Notes: a model not told the origin generated them from the letters alone. A stretch of DNA of 64,000 nucleotides from Apodemus sylvaticus (GCF_947179515.1 NC_067474.1:98455253-98519252), one strand, 5' to 3'. Positions 34,688 through 46,935 are shown, counted from the stretch's first letter. Made by a program: numbers and translations.

Positions 34688-34700
34688 AAAGTCTTATGTA

Positions 34701-35504
34701 GCTTGCTGTAAAGTTTGTTTGACTATTTTTAAAATAGAATGTTAATGCTGGTTGAACTTGAAAAACCAATCAGTGAATTTCTACCTGAAGGAAACTAGGT
34801 CTTATTGGTTAGCTATTCAGTAGCTGGATGAGGCATATCCTCTCACTAAATTCTTATCTGTACTCTTGTAGATGGGTGAAATGATGTTTTCTTAAGGAAT
34901 ATGGGAGGGATTTTAGTCAGAGCATCTTGCTGGAAACTGCTATGAGAACAAAGGTTGGGAAAGTAGGTGTGCTTGCTAACAAACTTCTCAGGTGGCTTTT
35001 CGTAGCACAGTGCTTGTCACACTTGCTCCACAATGGTCCAGTCTTCTTTTGTATACACTGCAACTACCTGGGCTGCTCTAATATCCAGAGTGGACTGATT
35101 CTCATACATTCTATTTCGCCTATGTTTCTTTATGGGTACAAGTTTCAATGTAAGTTAAGTTTTGTGAAGCTTAGAGTCATGAAAGCAGGGATGTTTAACC
35201 TATCTGTCTACAGGATGCCAGCAAGATGGCCTCTAAATAGCTGTGGCTCACTGAAGCAAGACCTTCCTCAATGCATGCTCATTAGTAGATCTTAAACATT
35301 ACAAATTTTCCAGCTAGGAGGATATCCATAGAACAACCCTTGTAAATGTTTCTGTGACAGGGAGTGACTAAAGTTAGCCTCCTAGCTGGGTAATTAAATG
35401 AGGATTCCCTTCATGAGTCAAGTCTAAGGAAACAAGCCATCCACACTAGGATACCTGAGAAATAAAATTAGGGTGATCCAGTTCATTCTTTGCTAAACTT
35501 GCCA
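34701..35504. other. Unique DNA, no gene recognised
   Basis: The 122-codon plus-strand frame at 34927-35295 shows no domain, signal peptide or family resemblance. Confidence 0.45.
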
Positions 35505-35660
35505 CTCACCACAATCACCTGGGGCATAGGAATTGGCACACACACATTCACCTCTCTTCAACAATAGCATTTGAATCGCTGTGAGGTGGGTCTGTGTATG
35601 TTCCTCAGAGTTTCTAAGGATATTGTCTGAGTTGGGAACTACCATGCCAGATTTCTCCCA
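35505..35660 (+). mobile_element. hAT-Charlie (MER5/MER20-like) DNA transposon relic
   Basis: Words characteristic of small non-autonomous hAT elements appear in order: 'caatcacctggggcatagga', 'gaatcgctgtgaggtgggtc', 'tgttcctcagagtttctaag', ending in 'gttgggaactacc'. Terminal inverted repeats are not clearly visible. Confidence 0.4.
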
Positions 35661-36244
35661 ACGACTGGAAGCTGCTGTCATCTCATTAGATGGGGAAAGT
35701 TAACCCAAGAAAATAACTGAACCTCTTAAAAGTTTGTGTTTTAGGAAGTATTTATAACAGAAGATGGAAAAGTTCTGAAATAACTAGACAGTATGACTAC
35801 TCATGCTAGAGCAAAAAAACAGACTATGAGCCCTCAGGTTCTCCACGCCAAAGACTATGGTGAGAAAGAGGACCCTAACTTGTAGAAGGAAGACCTGCTT
35901 AGCAGAAAAAACAGATTGAAAGTTTATTTTATAAATACTTGAAAAATTACAGTAAAACTTAACAGGAATGCATTTATAAATTGTTTATTATCAATCTACA
36001 TGTGATTAGTTATTCTCAGGTTGTCAGTAACTCATTTTGTATAATAAAAATATACTCTAGATTTTAGGAAAATTTCCAAAATTAGACATTAAGGTGATGG
36101 GAAACAAATAAATGCAATTTATCTCCATTTCTATTATTGCCATTATACAATTTCTACAGTTATCCCCTCTTTATGGTTGCATGCTCTCCTACCCAATAAC
36201 TTCTCATAGTTTCTTCCCTTTGTCATCCCTAGGAACCATTGTCA
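35661..36244. other. Unique AT-rich DNA
   Basis: No repeat or gene is recognised. Confidence 0.5.
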
Positions 36245-36300
36245 TAATCAACACAAATATTTCCTGAGCACCTGCTATGTGTAGGCTATCACAATAGGTG
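36245..36300 (-). mobile_element. L2 LINE 3'-end relic
   Basis: 'caaatatttcctgagcacct' followed by 'gctatgtgtaggctat' is the reverse complement of the typical L2 3' end. It may extend diverged to about 36540. Confidence 0.45.
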
Positions 36301-37724
36301 TAAAAATAGGTCTGTCATACTTTCTGTAGGCAATAGTCTTTGATCTAGTTTGGATAGTGGGCATTCACCGGTTACATGCCAAGTGGTTATGGATCAAACA
36401 GAACTAAGGGTGGACAGCTGCTGTGTTACACAGCTGGGGTTCAAGTTGAGCCCTGAAGGAAAAAGTAAGGCTTCAGAGGATAGAAACAAAGAGGATACTG
36501 ACATTAGCAAATGCCTGACAACAGTGACTAAACATTGGGCCTTTCAGTATGACATTGTCATCTACTGATATGTTGGGCTTCATCCATGGTTATCTTGTGC
36601 CATTGGCCAGACACACCTGGAAGAGTTAGGGAATTGTGTATGCATCTAGGCAACAATGAATAGACTGGGTGGTGGAACGAGAGTTTGATTTTCCTTCTTA
36701 GAAGGGGTATCTGAGCTAGACTAGGACTGTGCTTCATGGCTCTTGGCTTAGGTTTTAGTGTGGGAGTTTCAGGTAGAAGATATTACTAATGAAACACTCA
36801 TTTGGTTGGGATGATTTTTGGTTTCTACACTATTACTTTAATATCTTATTAGCAAGTAGTATGATGATAGGAAAACAAGAAAGGCATTGCTTATGGATAA
36901 ACTTCAGCTCAAACTGCCAAGCAAAGGTCAGGATATTCAGGGATTTCTTTACCAATTATAGAATTATAGAGCTAAGAGCTATTAAGTTCCCCTGAGAATA
37001 TTATTCAGTCTCTGAATCCTTTAGCTTTTAAATTGTCTAGATTTACCTAAGTCAATAGCAAACCACTGTCAGAGTTACCTGCTACAGGGTAGATCAGTGG
37101 ATCCCCAGTGTAAAACCTTCCCTCTGCCAAGTGTGGCTTTTCTGGCTACACAATATTGCAATGTTTTACTATTTTTCATAACAAAGAACATATAATTTGA
37201 CATAATTCAACATGTTAGTAGTGATTTTCCATGCTATTGAGTAGAAATGATTGAGAATTGCCTTGTAGAGACAGTTAGGGTCCTGATTTCTGCAATCGAC
37301 CATATATTAACCCATTCCTACATTAGTATACTTTGGGCTTCTATCTCTATATCAGCTAAAAAGGATGTTATGTTAGAACAGTTCCATGCAAAGAGGCTTT
37401 GAAAAATCAGTTTACTATGTTCTGTGTCAAAACGTTGCTGGTCAGAAAGTAGAACAACATCACCAAGAATGTGTAGCATGAAGATTTGAGGCATCACTGT
37501 TTTCCTAAGTGAACCCTGATGTCTCTGGTTATTCTACTACAATTTAAATGCCAATTAAATCAGTGGTTGGAATTGTCCCTAGTGATTGTGGCACCAATAA
37601 GTGCAGTCCTGAAGTGTTCACACAAAGAAAGTGATTTTTCCCTTCTTTTTGGTCAACTCGGGGCAAATTCAGAAAGAAGGAAGAAATCTGGAGAGATGGT
37701 TTTGACTAAAACTTGGCATTCTTC
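36301..37724. other. Unique DNA, no gene recognised
   Basis: No exon or recent repeat is recognised. A diverged extension of the L2-like relic is possible in the first 250 bp. Confidence 0.45.
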
Positions 37725-37790
37725 TTTAAGTCTGTCCACAAAGATTCCCATTCATGATCAATGAATGCTTAGTAAATTAGATGAATGGGT
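37725..37790 (+). mobile_element. L2 LINE 3'-end relic (weak)
   Basis: 'gatcaatgaatgcttagtaa' and 'attagatgaatggg' resemble the sense L2 3' terminus (caataaatgcttgttgaatgaatg). Confidence 0.35.
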
Positions 37791-39402
37791 AGGTCCCAGA
37801 GGGAATTTCATTGTTCAAACACAAAAGCATTGCCCCATTATAAAAATCCACACATATGGTGAGGGGCCATAACTCTCTGCAGAGAATTTAACTCTATTTT
37901 AGCCTCATGTGTACTAGTCATTATCTACTCTGGGTCAGACTTCATACTTTTGTTTTGCTTTGTTTGGTTTAATTTATCCTAGAATTTCTACTTTAAGGAG
38001 GAGTTGTGTAGCCCCGTATATCCTTGAGTGTCTTTGTTTTCTGTGTGATGTTGACATAACTGACTTCAGTATTTACATTTCACTCAACTTTGTTGGAGGA
38101 AAAAAACCTCTTTGTTTGAAATAAAAGGGGAAAGGGGGCAGTGTACACATAGACAGAGTAGGTGGGGTAATGCTGGCAAAGCCATTTGTAATTAAAATTA
38201 GTATTCTAGGATGGGGCAGGCATTGCTGTAGTTCTAACTATTGTGAAGAGATCAGTCCTTTTTCTGATGATGTGCATCATTTTTTTAAATTTCAAGTCCT
38301 TAAATACACACATACATGGACACACACAGAGACACACACACAGACACACACACACTCCTTTAAAATATGATAAGCTGGGGCTAAATTATAAAATATTCAT
38401 ATAATAAAGGTAATTTTTTAGTTAAGATTATTAGTGGGCTGCTACAATGGAGAAATTCACAATAAAAGTCTCAAAATGGTTTGAGACCCAAAATAAAATA
38501 GCTATTCCTTTCTGTCACATAGAATCTAGTGGGTGGAAGGGATCTTGGTCTCTGTGGTGGCTCTACAGTGCTGAGAACATGACCCCTGTGCAACTTGTTG
38601 ACTTGCATCCTTAATGCATGACTTCCATCTTGTCATTCAAGTTGATGGTTCTAGTTGGTGATCATGACATAGACATGCCAGCAACAAAGAAAAATGTAAA
38701 CTCTTTCATCTTATAGGATCAATCCAAAGGTTCAGCTTGCATCCAGTTGGCTGAAACAGCTATTCCTGTTTATGATGTGAGGTGTATAATGTATAGATTC
38801 AAGGCCATGTGTTCAGTCAACACCAATAACATGTTAGGAGGAAAGAAACAGAAATCCCTGTTGCAGAAAATAAAATTTACTAAGACCTTGATGTGTTCAG
38901 TAGAGAGATTGCATCAGTAAAGATGAAAACCATGATGACAGCAATACAGTTGTCTGTGTGTTGCTTATATATGATCTAACAGCCTCACTGTATGATGTAA
39001 ACTATTATCTGACATAGAAAAAAGCTAAAGCTCAGGCAAGATAAAGATGCTGTCCCATGAAACATAGTAATTAGTATCTGTGGAATTATAGAAAACTCAA
39101 GCCTTCTTGGAGGTTTTAATGACCAAATTGAGGACCAGAATTTCTTTGGGGGATGCTAGCAGCTATGTAAAAGAAAATAAGATGAGGATTACAGTAAGTT
39201 TGCAGTGGGGGATGGAGATCAAAAAGCATTATATTGTAGAAACATTGAAGGCAGAGTCATGGTTTAGGAAGTGAGTACACATGATCCTAGGGCCTTTAGA
39301 AAGACCTAAATATGATAGACAGGCAAATGCAGGCATAAGCACAGAGCTCTGACGAGGTCTTGATATGGCAGACACTATAGCAGTTGTTTGAACAGAGTTA
39401 AT
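37791..39402. other. Unique DNA with one CA-rich patch
   Basis: Only the CA-rich repeat at 38306-38354 is recognised. No gene. Confidence 0.5.
38306..38354. repeat. Imperfect (CA)n microsatellite
   Basis: CA units interrupted by TACATGGA and CAGA words. Confidence 0.85.
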
Positions 39403-39420
39403 AAAAAGAACTGCCTATTA

Positions 39421-39948
39421 TAAATAAGGCAGCTATGAACATAGTGGATTATGTGTCCTTATTACATGTAGGAGCATCTTCTGGGTATATGCCCAGGAGT
39501 GGTATAGCTGGGTCCTCAGGTAGTACTATGTCCAATTTTTCTGAGGAATCACCAAACTGATTTCCAGAGTAGTTTTACCAGCTTGCAAGCCCACCAACAA
39601 TGGAGACGTGTTCCTCTTTCCCCACATCCTCTCCACCATCTTCTGTCCCCTGAGTTTTTCATCTTAGCCATTCTTACTGGTGTGAGGTGGAATTTCAGTG
39701 TTGTTTTGATTTGTATTTCTCTGATAATTAAAGATGCTGAACATTTCTTTCGGTGATTTAGAGCCATTTGAGTTTCCTCAGTTGAGAATTCCCTGTTTAG
39801 CTTTGTACCCCATTTTTTAATAGGGTTTTTGACTCTCTGGAGACTAACTTCTTGAGTTCTTTGTACACATGGAATATTAACACTCTATCACATGTAGGAT
39901 TAGTAAAGATCTTTCCCCAATTTGTTGATTGCTGTTTTGTCCTACTAA
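39421..39948 (-). pseudogene. Inverted L1 ORF2 C-terminal segment
   Basis: Minus-strand translation gives ORF2-like sequence, for example '[20 protein letters not shown]' followed by '[20 protein letters not shown]' and '[18 protein letters not shown]'. This is the region after the reverse transcriptase, near the Cys-rich C-terminus. Frames are broken between 39549-39767 and 39797-40039. The fragment has no start and no catalytic domain. Confidence 0.8.
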
Positions 39949-40914
39949 CCGAAAAGCTGGAAAGAACCCAGATGTTCTTCAACAGAGGAATGGATACAGA
40001 AACTGTGGTACATATACACAATGGAGTACTATTCAGCAATTAAAAACAATGAATTTATGAAATTTTTAGGCAAATGGATGGAACTAGAAAGTGTCATCCT
40101 GAGTGAAGTAACCCAGTCACAAAAGAATGCACATGGTATGCACTCACTGATAAGTGGATGTTAGCCCAAAAGCTCAAAATAAACAAGTTACAATAGCCCA
40201 GCACAGGAAGCTCACGAAGAAGGACTTAAATGAGGGTGCTTTGTTTCCTCTGAGAAAGGGAACAAAATACTCACAGGAGCAATAAAAGAGAGAAAGTGTG
40301 GAGCAGAGACTGAAGTAAAGGTCACCCAGAGACTGCCCTACCTGGGGATTCATCCTATAAACAGTCAACAAACCATGACACTATTATAGATGAAAAGAAG
40401 TGTATGCCAAAAGGAGCATGCCATGGTTGTCTCTGGAGGGGCCCTGCCAGAGCCTTACAAATACAGAGGCAGATGCTAACAGACAACCATTGGTCTGGGG
40501 GTGGGGTCCCCATTGGAGGAGCTGGAGGTTTTTCCAGAGGAGCTGAAGAGGTTTACATCCCCATGGGAAGAACAATGATGTCATCCACCCAGACACCCCA
40601 AGACTCCCAAGGACTAAACCATCAACCAAGGGATACACATGGTTCCAGCCAAAATAGTGGCAGAGGAATGCCTTGTTGGGTATCAGTGGGAGGAGTGGTC
40701 CTTGGCCAGGTGAAGACTCAATAGATGCCCCAACAAAGGGAAATGGGGGGAGGGGGGAAAGCGAGGGGTAGAGGGGCATATATGGGGCATATATGTGGAG
40801 GCAGGGGGTATGAGGAGAGGTTGGGGAGTTTTTGGGGAGAGGGAAAATTGGGAAAGGTTTTACCATTGGAAATGTAAATGAAGATTGTATTCAATAAATA
40901 AAATAAAAAAATAC
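39949..40914 (+). mobile_element. Direct part of the inverted L1: ORF2 end and 3' UTR
   Basis: Starts 'aaagctggaaagaacccaga', codes the ORF2 end broken by mutations, and passes into the 3' UTR ('tgagtgaagtaacccagtca', 'ccagacaccccaagactccc', 'gccaggtgaagactcaatag'). It ends in a G-rich tract, 'ggaaatgtaaatgaagattg' and an A-rich tail near 40914. The long frames on both strands over 40384-40866 come from the UTR. Confidence 0.9.
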
Positions 40915-40999
40915 AGAAAACTGCCAATTAGTTTTAAAAAACAGGCAATGAAAATTAAAATCTGAGGTCTTGTTTTTTTCAACCAGTGATATTTTGCCA

Positions 41000-41110
41000 C
41001 CTTGAGGACCAGTGTCTTGGTTATCATAACATAGTAGGGAAGTGTTGGCATTTAGTAAGTAAAGTTCGGGAATGCTGAAATAACTAGAATGAGTCCCTGT
41101 GACACAGAAG
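41000..41110 (+). mobile_element. hAT-Charlie-type DNA transposon relic
   Basis: 'gaagtgttggcatttagtaa', 'gtaaagttcgggaatgctga' and 'tgagtccctgtgacacagaa' resemble the mid-part of small mammalian hAT elements (ggcatctagtgggtagaggc, agggatgctgc, acaggacagcc). Ends are not definable. Confidence 0.45.
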
Positions 41111-42448
41111 CCTCTAGCCAAAAAAAAATGAAAATAAAAAATATGGCAGTTTTGCTGATCTGTGGATACCTTTTCTGAGGTGTGCAAAAGTGATAACCAC
41201 AGAAAGCAACAACTCTGGATGATGGGAATGAAAAGGGAAGGGCTTGTGATGAAGCTGAAGCTCTAGGGATGGGTGCTGATTGGCTGGTCCTGATGTTTGT
41301 GGGATGAGGGTACAGTGTTCAGATTAATGCAGTAAGGCTTTTTCAAGGACATATGGCAGATCCAGGAGACTTTAAATAGACACCTCCATGCATAATCAGA
41401 TTTGTGAGTAGGCAGAGAAAAATAAAGATGGACTTGGACATATACTATTTGAGGGAAAAATTACCCAACTACTTGGTTTGGGAAAAAAGGATGAGTTCAG
41501 TTTTCAGCTGTTGACCTTCCTTTGGTATTCAGAAAGCATGGTCTATAATGTGAGGCAGATGTGAGTCCTCCACTCAACACCAGCTAAGGCTGGAACCCCA
41601 TAGGAAAAGGTCAGCGAGGAAGTATATGCACTTCCTTCCATGTGCATGTACGGAGAATGCACTGCATGTGGACCAGGAAAAACCTCCTCATTTCAGAATC
41701 ATTATCATCTGAGAAGGTAACATTCATTTTAGATGATGCCACTGGCATCTTTACCTTGGGGAAGTTGCTAGGTTAGATTTCTATTTAACAATGTTACAGT
41801 TTTGATGGTGGTAATTTGATTGTATCATAGTGTTTGCAGGGCCATTTCTAATTCTCTAGAAGAAAAGGGGTTTTTGTTTGTTTGTTTTCTTGCTTTATCA
41901 ACACATTCTGGACATGCTTACTTTATAACAAAATATATGGCTACACAAGTCTTTGATACTACTTCATTCTGTATATATTACAAACAGAATAAAAAAAACC
42001 CTGTGAAAAGTAAGAAAATATGAAGATAGATTTGATTTTATTAAGTAATAAACTGGTTAATTAGGCATGAAAGAGTTATCAGAAATGTAAGATGTATAAT
42101 CTAAAATTTATAAATATGATGTAAACTATTTCTACAGGAATGGGAGAATTTGGGTATGGTATAAGTACTATATTGTCCTTGATTTTTGTTTGCAAATGTC
42201 AAAATATTGAAAAATAAAGTTCATTTTTTACAGTTGGATTTTGAAGAAGGAGGAACAGGAAAATGAAAATCATCAGGTTCGAAGTTAAATTTAGACAGAA
42301 ATGTTTGTGTTGTTGAAAAGTACAACTCTACGTAACAATAATGTACTGTATTAAATAAAAAACATTGTAAAGACCAGAATCTTTCCTCAAGAAATGCCAT
42401 ATTTGAATGAAATGGATGGAACAGCCTCATTACAAGCATCACATTTCA
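41111..42448. other. Unique AT-rich DNA
   Basis: No repeat or gene is recognised. Confidence 0.5.
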
Positions 42449-42668
42449 TATGTATGTATATGTATATGTATGTGTATGTGTATGTACGTGTGTACGTGTG
42501 TACGTGTGTACGTGCAGTTGTTCCAGTGTGCACTTTCCCAAATGTGTAAATTTATACGTGTGTAAGTGTGTATGTGTGTATGTGTAGGTATAGGTGTGTG
42601 TGTATGTGTGTGTGTATATGTATATCTATGTATATATATATGTACGTGCATGTGTATATGTATGTACA
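42449..42668. repeat. Alternating purine-pyrimidine TATG/TGTA/CGTG repeat
   Basis: Two blocks of TATG, TGTG and TACGTGTG words are separated by a short complex spacer at about 42520-42550. The unit TACGTGTG occurs three times in a row near 42485. The minus-strand 84-codon Tyr/Thr/His frame is low complexity. Confidence 0.9.
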
Positions 42669-42789
42669 CATAATATGTTTTGAAACATCTCATGGTCCCT
42701 CATAAATATAGCAATTTTCATGTTATCAGCTGAAATAGTCTTAAAATTTTTAGCAGATTTTTATGAGTGAGGGATGAAAATTAATCACC

Positions 42790-43170
42790 TGTGCTCTCAC
42801 CCACTGCCCGCTTCTCCTACCCTCAGCTGCAATGCTCCTTGTCCTTACCCCATAAGCTCCTTCCCATGCTTCAGGTAATGCATCCCGAAAGGGAGCAGAT
42901 CCATTCCATTGGTTTCCTAGGGCAACTGTATCAATGTGCTACAGACTGGCCAACAAATCTCACAGAAAATTATTCTCTGACAGTTTGAGAGGGCAGAATC
43001 CTATTTCCCAAATGTCATCACGATTGGTTAGGGTTGTCTGGTCTCTCTCCCACTTTCTAGAAGTTAGTGGCAATGCTTGGTGTTCCAGAGTTTGTAGATG
43101 TATGCAGTCCACCAACAGCAACCACCCTCTTGCTCTCCTTTCTCTTGCAAGAAATTTAATTTAGGGCTCA
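42790..43170. repeat. Ancient dispersed repeat, family unresolved
   Basis: Matches the wording of a widespread eutherian repeat: 'ggtttcctagggcaactgta', 'aattattctctgacagtttg', 'gtggcaatgcttggtgttcc', 'agagtttgtagatgtatgca'. I cannot name the family with certainty. Plus-strand frames of 65 and 76 codons overlap it and are not genes. Confidence 0.45.
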
Positions 43171-45092
43171 TTCTAAGTCCAACACAACCCCCAGGACCTT
43201 CAACTCAATTATATATGTGAAGTCCCCACTCCAAGCGCTGTCACACTGATACTTACTAGCAGTTTGTACTTGGACACATATTGTTGAGAAACATAATGTA
43301 GACTGCTATGTGCTGCTAGTTAGCAGTTGTGCCAATGTTCATTTTCCTTTCCCTCCACTCATGTTTAGAATGAAAATCTGTCACTCTTCTGACCAATGCG
43401 ACATAAAGAGACATTCACTTGGTGTTATCTGAAAAGTCTTTCTTGCTCTTGAAAAGTAGCTAAAGGCAAAGGCATCCATTATTTTCCTCTAGATACTTGT
43501 ATTTATTAATATCAAACCTGAGGTGGCACAGCCATCTTGTGATCCTGTGGAGACTATGTTACATAATAAAGCCACTATGTGGATAAGGGACAGGGCAGAG
43601 TCAATGGCTAGAAAGAAAGGGACCTGGGGCCCCTAAGGCATGGTCTGTGAGGCTGCCTGTTTTCACACTTCTATGACATGAAAATGCCTTTATTATATAA
43701 GGCAGCTGGGTTCTGAAGGTCACATGAAACCACAGGAAGCAGCACAGATGCATTATCTATGTCCCTATTTCTTGAGAGGAAATTTAACAGCCTCTGTCAT
43801 GCAAGGAAAAGTTTTAAATAGAATTTGACTTTTCTCAGAACCTAGGATGGCACTGAGGAAAAATTAAAGTGTTTGGAGTTTTAATCCTTATTATAGAGAA
43901 GACAAGATATCATATTTACACTATTTAAAGTTGAAGTATTAGACTTCAGGGTAACAAACGCTTTACATTGACTTTACATTTTATCAGTGGCAATCCTCCC
44001 TAAAGCAAGTGCAAAGGAGACTACAGTCCAGATTTTCACAGACTTATACCAAATTATTGAACCCTGTATTGGGAGTCAACAATTTGTTGCTTTCTGTGAA
44101 TGAGATTTTAGAATTAGCCTTTTTGTTGATAAGGCTTGAATTTATATTTTCTTTATGTCAGACTGTTGTAGCAATTAAAAATAAAAAACACCTGTGATGC
44201 ATAAAGTCATTTTCAATCCACATTAGCTGACTTTTGTCTATCTGGTGGAGTGTGCTCCTCTTGGGATACATCACTCAAATGAAGCCCAGGGCAAAGCTAA
44301 GGGCCAGTGTGTGCAGTGACACAGACCACAGTAGGACAAAGGATGGGATAGGGCGGGCAGGGGGTGGTGAACTTCCAGGTGGTTTCTCCAGGTTGGGATG
44401 GCTACTGTACTACATTTCCACATCAAGCCATTGGTTTGATGAAACAAGGAAGCTCCTCTACCATCGTGGTGCTGGTAAGGTGACAGCTATGAGATGTGAT
44501 GTTTCTATTCAAACTCAAGAACATTAGAGTGTTAGAGTTATATCTGGTCAGTGGAGTCCCATATTAACAGTTAAAATAACCACTCTATAAATCTCGGTGT
44601 AACAATACTTCATGTGTTCTCCCAGCCTAGAGCTGATGCACCCTGACAGATGGTGTCACTGGTCAGGACTGTAATGGGCATTTCTGAAATGAGGCTAGGG
44701 TACTAAATCTGTGATTGCTATTTAAGTGACACATATCACTTATCACGCTTTTTATATCATAGAGTAAGTAGTCTACCTTGTGGGCATAAAGGAATAAATA
44801 AGAAGAAAAGGTGTGTGTTGTGAAGCTTCATTGAGAAAGCTGATTTGTCAGAACTTTGGTGCTCATCTGTATTTTCTAAGTTGGATTTGCTCCTTTCCTC
44901 TGATTGTGCCTTGTCCTCTCGAACAGACGCTGTGTGACATCAGAAGCTTTGTCTTCTGGAGGGCACATGGCCAGCATCTTCAGGTGTCAGGACAATGCTC
45001 CAAGAAGTCGGTCACTAACCACCCCCAAATCCAGAAAAAAGGCCTTAGGTCATGTGATCTACATCACAGAGCCAAATTTGTAAATTATCCTA
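43171..45092. other. Unique DNA, no gene recognised
   Basis: Frames at 44234-44527 and 44813-45109 (97 and 98 codons) have no domain or family resemblance. No recent repeat is recognised. Confidence 0.45.
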
Positions 45093-45135
45093 ATTTCCAA
45101 AAATCATAAGAAAATTGTCTTATATGTGACACTCT
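45093..45135 (+). repeat. Copy 1 of a ~45-bp direct repeat
   Basis: 'tttccaaaaatcataagaaa' then 'attgtcttatatgtgacac' and 'tctc' recurs, with a ~10-bp difference in length, at 46568-46622. Confidence 0.6.
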
Positions 45136-45410
45136 CATGTACTTATAATTTTTCAAATGACTCTTTTCATATCTAATTAGAGGTTTAATATACAAAGAGA
45201 TGAAGGTAGACTTTATCTTTTTTTAGACTAAGCAGAGTGTTCATGTTTATAAAATAGCACCAGTGGCCTTTCACCCCCACTTTGGAAGATCATATATTTA
45301 TCTTATAAGCCAGTCAGAAAACATTAATCTTAACAATTACATTTATTTATGTTTGTAAACATGGCGCTTGCCTGACTAGAGCTTCCAGTCTAGATCAGAA
45401 AGAGACACAG

Positions 45411-45422
45411 GCACACACACAT

Positions 45423-45465
<43 letters not shown>
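45411..45465. repeat. (CA)n microsatellite
   Basis: About 25 CA units with a TG interruption at 45421 and a GC at the end. The minus-strand 105-codon frame crossing it gains Cys/Val runs from the repeat. Confidence 0.95.
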
Positions 45466-45467
<2 letters not shown>

Positions 45468-46844
45468 TGCACGGAATGCATACTTTCATGTTGCAGGAAA
45501 TGCCTGATAAAATATAAGTACTGAGCAAGTAAGTGGCCAGTGCTTTCTTGACCCACATGGAGTGGCTGAGTGGCACGGAAGGCTTCTCAGAAGCACAGAC
45601 AGTCACACTGTGTTGGAAGGAATGAGTGAGACTTGATCCCTTGTCCCAGAGAAACATATTTGAGAAAAAAATCCCCAGGATGTGTGACACCACAAAGGGG
45701 TATGGGTTTACTCGTGCTGAGATACTCAGGGTCAGTCTAGCCTAGCCAAGCCCTCCTGCCCTGGGCTTGGCAGCTCTGGGATGTAGACCATGTTACCTCA
45801 GGCCTTCTTAGCAGGATTCAGAGGTTGCTAGTGATTGATCTTCTGAGTCATTGTCCTGACATCCAAAGATGCTGACAGTGACCAGTAAGCATAGCAGACA
45901 CTGTACCTGCAATAGCAGCAGTTTTCTTTTTTTCTTTTAAAAATTCTTTCTGGTATCTTGTTTCTAAATTACTCCAGATATACTTTTATATGTAGACTGG
46001 GGAGGGGGTATTCTTGGATATTAGAGCTACATATGACCTAAATCTTTAGAAAAATATTTTGATTGGTAGAAATGAAAATAAAATAGTTTCCACTGCCTTA
46101 TGGTGGTTACCAAAATTTTCAGGTGTCAATGGTCTTGAATGTGAAATTCTGGTTCAAAACCTGCTTGTCTTTTTCAGCCTTTATCCTTCTGGTCATCTAA
46201 TTTTACACTTGTCTTGCCTAAACAGAGCCAAAATAAAACCCCACAAGGTGAGGGACCAGCAGACACACCATTCTCTATCAGAGCTTCTGCAGGTGACAAG
46301 CACGAAGGCCAGGCTGAGATTCAGCCTGTGCTCTAAGCACGGGTCCTTGCATGGGGCGGCCGGGCCTTGGGGTCAGCACAGTCTCACACATGCTTTCTGC
46401 TCTGGGTCTCTTCCTTGTTCTTATAGTGAGACAAAGAGGACAGGAGGGAGGGTACATCTCTGTCATTGCTCATTAGATCGCTCTTTTATTTTTACAAAAA
46501 AAGGAAAAAAATGTTCTACTGGGAATTAAATTTTTTTCATGCTCTTTCACAGTGAACAGATGAATTTATTTCCAAAAATTATAAGAAAATTGTTTCAGCA
46601 TGTTTCGTACGTGACACTCTCTTAATTTTTGAAAACAAGAGACATATTCTGATCTCATGTAAAATCGTATATTGTAATAATAATATAATGTGCTCCACCT
46701 TCTTAATTATCAACCATCCTTGCCTCATTCTGAATATATTCAGTTGACCGTTGCATGCCCAAGTCTTTCCTTAACAAACTGATCCAAACAGAAACCTTCA
46801 GACCACTGTCGTCTCCCACCCCTCCCATGCTAATTCCTTTATTA
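45466..46844. other. Unique DNA, no gene recognised
   Basis: Contains the 156-codon plus-strand frame 46059-46529. It has no domain, no signal peptide, no coiled coil, and an overlapping minus-strand frame. I do not support it as a gene. A small CpG-containing patch ('gggcggccgggcc') lies near 46355. Confidence 0.45.
46568..46622 (+). repeat. Copy 2 of a ~45-bp direct repeat
   Basis: 'tttccaaaaattataagaaa' then 'attgtttcagcatgtttcgt' and 'acgtgacactctc' parallels 45093-45135, 1.48 kb away. It carries an extra ~10 bases in the middle. Confidence 0.6.
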
Positions 46845-46935
46845 ATTATTTGTACAAATATTCTGAACAGTTACAGTGTACCAGGTTCTGGTTAGGCTCT
46901 GGTATGAGCAAGTCTTGATCTTTTGCCCTACATCT
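46845..46935 (-). mobile_element. L2 LINE 3'-end relic
   Basis: 'acaaatattctgaacagtta' then 'cagtgtaccaggttctggtt' resembles the reverse complement of L2 (caaatatttattgagcgcctactatgtgccaggc type words). Confidence 0.45.

Larger units (their letters stand above)
39403..40930 (+). mobile_element. L1 insertion with 5' inversion (twin-priming structure)
   Basis: The left segment (39421-39948) is L1 ORF2 3' sequence on the minus strand. The right segment (39949-40914) is the immediately following ORF2 end and full 3' UTR on the plus strand. In L1 coordinates the inverted piece stops at the codons just before 'ARSWKEP' and the direct piece resumes at 'KLERTQMF'-coding DNA, so the two are contiguous with one inverted. 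Imperfect direct repeats flank it (about 39405-39420 and 40913-40930, sharing AACTGCC and ATTA). This is the known outcome of twin priming during L1 reverse transcription. The 3' UTR subfamily matches the copy at 22330. Confidence 0.85.

Noticed and set aside
34927..35295. 122-codon plus-strand open frame
   Set aside because: No motif, hydrophobic pattern or coding-like bias that I can point to. Chance frame in unique DNA.
40384..40866. 160-codon minus-strand open frame
   Set aside because: Antisense of the L1 3' UTR. The same wording recurs as UTR at 22364-22719.
46059..46529. 156-codon plus-strand open frame
   Set aside because: No domain, signal peptide or family resemblance, no supporting splice or promoter context, and an overlapping minus-strand frame. 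At this window length one such frame is expected by chance.
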